Origin: Pseudomonadota bacterium
GTDB lineage: Bacteria; Pseudomonadota; Alphaproteobacteria; Sphingomonadales; Sphingomonadaceae
Reading direction: 5' to 3'
Length of the DNA stretch: 6,086 nt
Assembly (NCBI GenBank): GCA_023386515.1
Contig: JAEWJQ010000303.1
Location: forward strand, 1-6,086
Under the pieces are notes generated by a model that was given only the letters and a program-made list of their open reading frames with translations, did no database searches and was not told the origin of the DNA. Shown here piece by piece: positions 5,181-6,086 of the stretch. Position 1 is the first letter of the stretch. Each line of letters begins with the position of its first letter. The position numbers and the translations under genes are program-made.

Positions 5181-5915
5181 TCAAATCTGCGCCAGGCCGC
5201 CGTCGGTAAACAGCTCGCTGCCCGTCATGAAGCTGCTGTCCGATGATGCCAGGAAGGCAGCAGCGGCCGCAACTTCTGACGGCTCGCCGACATGTCCGAT
5301 TGGCGTCGTCGCCCCCATCTCGATCATGGCATCACGGCCAACGACCTCGGCGGCAAGCTCGGTCAAAGTCGGGCCCGGCGACAGGACGTTGACCCGGATA
5401 CCCGTACCCCGCAAATCCTGCGCCCAGCTGCGCGCCAGGTTGCGGACTGCTGCCTTGGAGGCGCTATAGACGCTGAATGCCGGCGTCCCCATGACGCCTG
5501 TGGTCGAGCCGGTGAGGATGACCGAACCACCGCTCTCCATCAGCTTCAGGCCTTTTTGAACCGTGAAGATCGTGCCCTTCACATTGATGTCGAACGTCGC
5601 ATCGACATGGTCGGGCGTGATCTCGGACAAGGGTGACAACGCCCCCGTGCCGGCATTGGCGAACAAAATGTCGAGCTTGCCGTGCTCCTGCTTCACCGTG
5701 CCGTACAGCCGGTCGAGATCGCCAGCATCGGTAACCGATCCCGGGACCGCCCGTGCATTGCCGCCGAGATCCGCCACCGCAGCTTCCAGCTTCTCCGCCC
5801 TGCGTCCGAAGAGGTACACGAACGCCCCTTCTGCGATGAATCGCTTCGCCGACGCCAAGCCAATCCCCGTGCCGCCCCCGGTTATGACAGCGATCTTGCC
5901 TTCCAGTCTTTTCAT
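5181..5915 (-). CDS. Short-chain dehydrogenase/reductase (classical SDR), probably NADP(H)-dependent
   Basis: This 244-residue protein is a textbook classical SDR. The nucleotide-binding TGGGTGIG is at 12-19. FGRR at 36-39 has a glycine where NAD-preferring enzymes carry Asp, followed by arginines, which points to NADP(H). NAG is at 87-89. The catalytic tetrad is Asn111, Ser137, Tyr150 and Lys154 (YSASK), and the SPGPTLT and C-terminal DGG elements are typical. Length and end are normal. It catalyses a reversible alcohol/ketone or similar reduction in the cytoplasm; the substrate is unknown. I chose ATG 5915 because GGAGG lies five bases upstream (5925-5921). An in-frame ATG at 5927 would add four residues and would overlap that ribosome binding site. 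The divergent HxlR-type regulator suggests control by electrophile, quinone or redox stress. Confidence 0.94.
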   Translation of the reverse strand: MKRLEGKIAVITGGGTGIGLASAKRFIAEGAFVYLFGRRAEKLEAAVADLGGNARAVPGSVTDAGDLDRLYGTVKQEHGKLDILFANAGTGALSPLSEITPDHVDATFDINVKGTIFTVQKGLKLMESGGSVILTGSTTGVMGTPAFSVYSASKAAVRNLARSWAQDLRGTGIRVNVLSPGPTLTELAAEVVGRDAMIEMGATTPIGHVGEPSEVAAAAAFLASSDSSFMTGSELFTDGGLAQI

Positions 5916-5920
5916 AAGTG

Positions 5921-5925
5921 CCTCC
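5921..5925 (-). promoter_or_regulatory. Ribosome binding site that fixes the SDR start
   Basis: GGAGG on the minus strand sits five bases before ATG 5915. It lies inside the first codons of the alternative ATG at 5927, so the downstream ATG is the better start. Confidence 0.75.
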
Positions 5926-5968
5926 ATTCATCGGTTGCACGCAGGTGGCTGGCCGCCTACCTCCAGAC

Positions 5969-5990
5969 AAGTATGCACCTTTTGGTAAGT
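5969..5990. promoter_or_regulatory. Candidate HxlR-type operator in the divergent SDR/regulator gap
   Basis: The 82-base gap between the two divergent starts must hold both promoters and the regulator's binding site. An ACC-TTTT-GGT dyad (5977-5986) is bracketed by AAGT at 5969-5972 and again at 5987-5990, 18 bases apart. HxlR-family dimers commonly bind short AT-rich dyads in such gaps. The dyad is imperfect beyond three base pairs per arm, so the assignment rests mainly on position. Confidence 0.4.
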
Positions 5991-5997
5991 TCCTATA

Positions 5998-6086
5998 ATG
6001 TCTGAAGTGCCACTGATCGACGATCCCGTCATCGCGCCCATCGCGCCTGCCTTCACCTGCGGGCTTGACGCCACGCTCAAGGTCAT
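5998..6086 (+). CDS. HxlR-family winged-helix transcriptional regulator (5' part only)
   Basis: Twenty-nine codons are visible before the window ends. They end with CGLDATLKV, which matches the start of the HxlR domain: a conserved Cys, then a helix that leads into the GGKWK segment, which would lie just outside. HxlR proteins are small dimeric winged-helix regulators, often sensing electrophiles or oxidants through that N-terminal cysteine (as in YodB), and often control a divergent oxidoreductase, as here. The cysteine is residue 20 if ATG 5998 is used. There is no good SD before this ATG, and it overlaps a TATAAT string, so a later start such as GTG 6007 is possible. The family call rests on a short fragment plus gene context. 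Confidence 0.7.
   Translation, partial: MSEVPLIDDPVIAPIAPAFTCGLDATLKV

Noticed and set aside
4912..5469. 185-codon plus-strand open frame across the intergenic stretch and into the SDR gene
   Set aside because: Its second half is antisense to the well-supported dehydrogenase, it has no recognisable domain, and its composition is that of a GC-rich shadow frame.
5916..5927. Longer SDR start at ATG 5927
   Set aside because: The GGAGG ribosome binding site lies inside these codons and is well spaced from ATG 5915.

Overview
This GC-rich window reads as an alphaproteobacterial segment. A Sphingomonadales source is my best guess, from protein wording, codon use and intergenic style; it is an inference, not something shown directly. 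It has two parts. Positions 1 to about 2506 look like accessory (plasmid, ICE or island type) DNA: a complete HipA-family toxin kinase whose start overlaps the stop of an upstream gene cut off by the window edge; a hairpin-rich non-coding leader; an orphan beta-class DNA adenine methyltransferase with no restriction enzyme beside it; and, on the opposite strand, a small XRE-type helix-turn-helix regulator. The regulator is broken by an apparent one-base loss in a T-run near its 5' end.

From about 2505 onward the genes look like ordinary chromosomal housekeeping or accessory genes. First is an erythromycin-esterase/ChaN-like putative hydrolase that lacks the N-terminal leader I would expect. 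Next come a zinc-dependent GFA-family protein and, convergent with it, a YafP-like GNAT acetyltransferase. A gene-free stretch of about 420 bases (4757-5180) carrying short repeats follows. Last is a short-chain dehydrogenase facing a divergent HxlR-family regulator that runs off the right edge. The SDR/HxlR pair is a classic redox-enzyme-plus-regulator arrangement.

The two parts meet at a four-base CATG (2504-2507), where the start codons of the XRE remnant and the hydrolase overlap head to head with no room for a promoter. Together with the frameshift and the missing hydrolase leader, this makes about 2500 the best candidate for a recombination boundary.

The intergenic DNA in the right half holds a small family of imperfect repeats. 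A 20-base element occurs at 3702-3721 and 4253-4272, with a related inverted copy near 4895-4914, and there is a three-unit 13-bp tandem array at 4869-4907. I saw no rRNA, tRNA, CRISPR array, transposase or integrase. I found no clear new system; the most unusual items are the broken regulator with its overlapping start, the structured methyltransferase leader and the repeat family.
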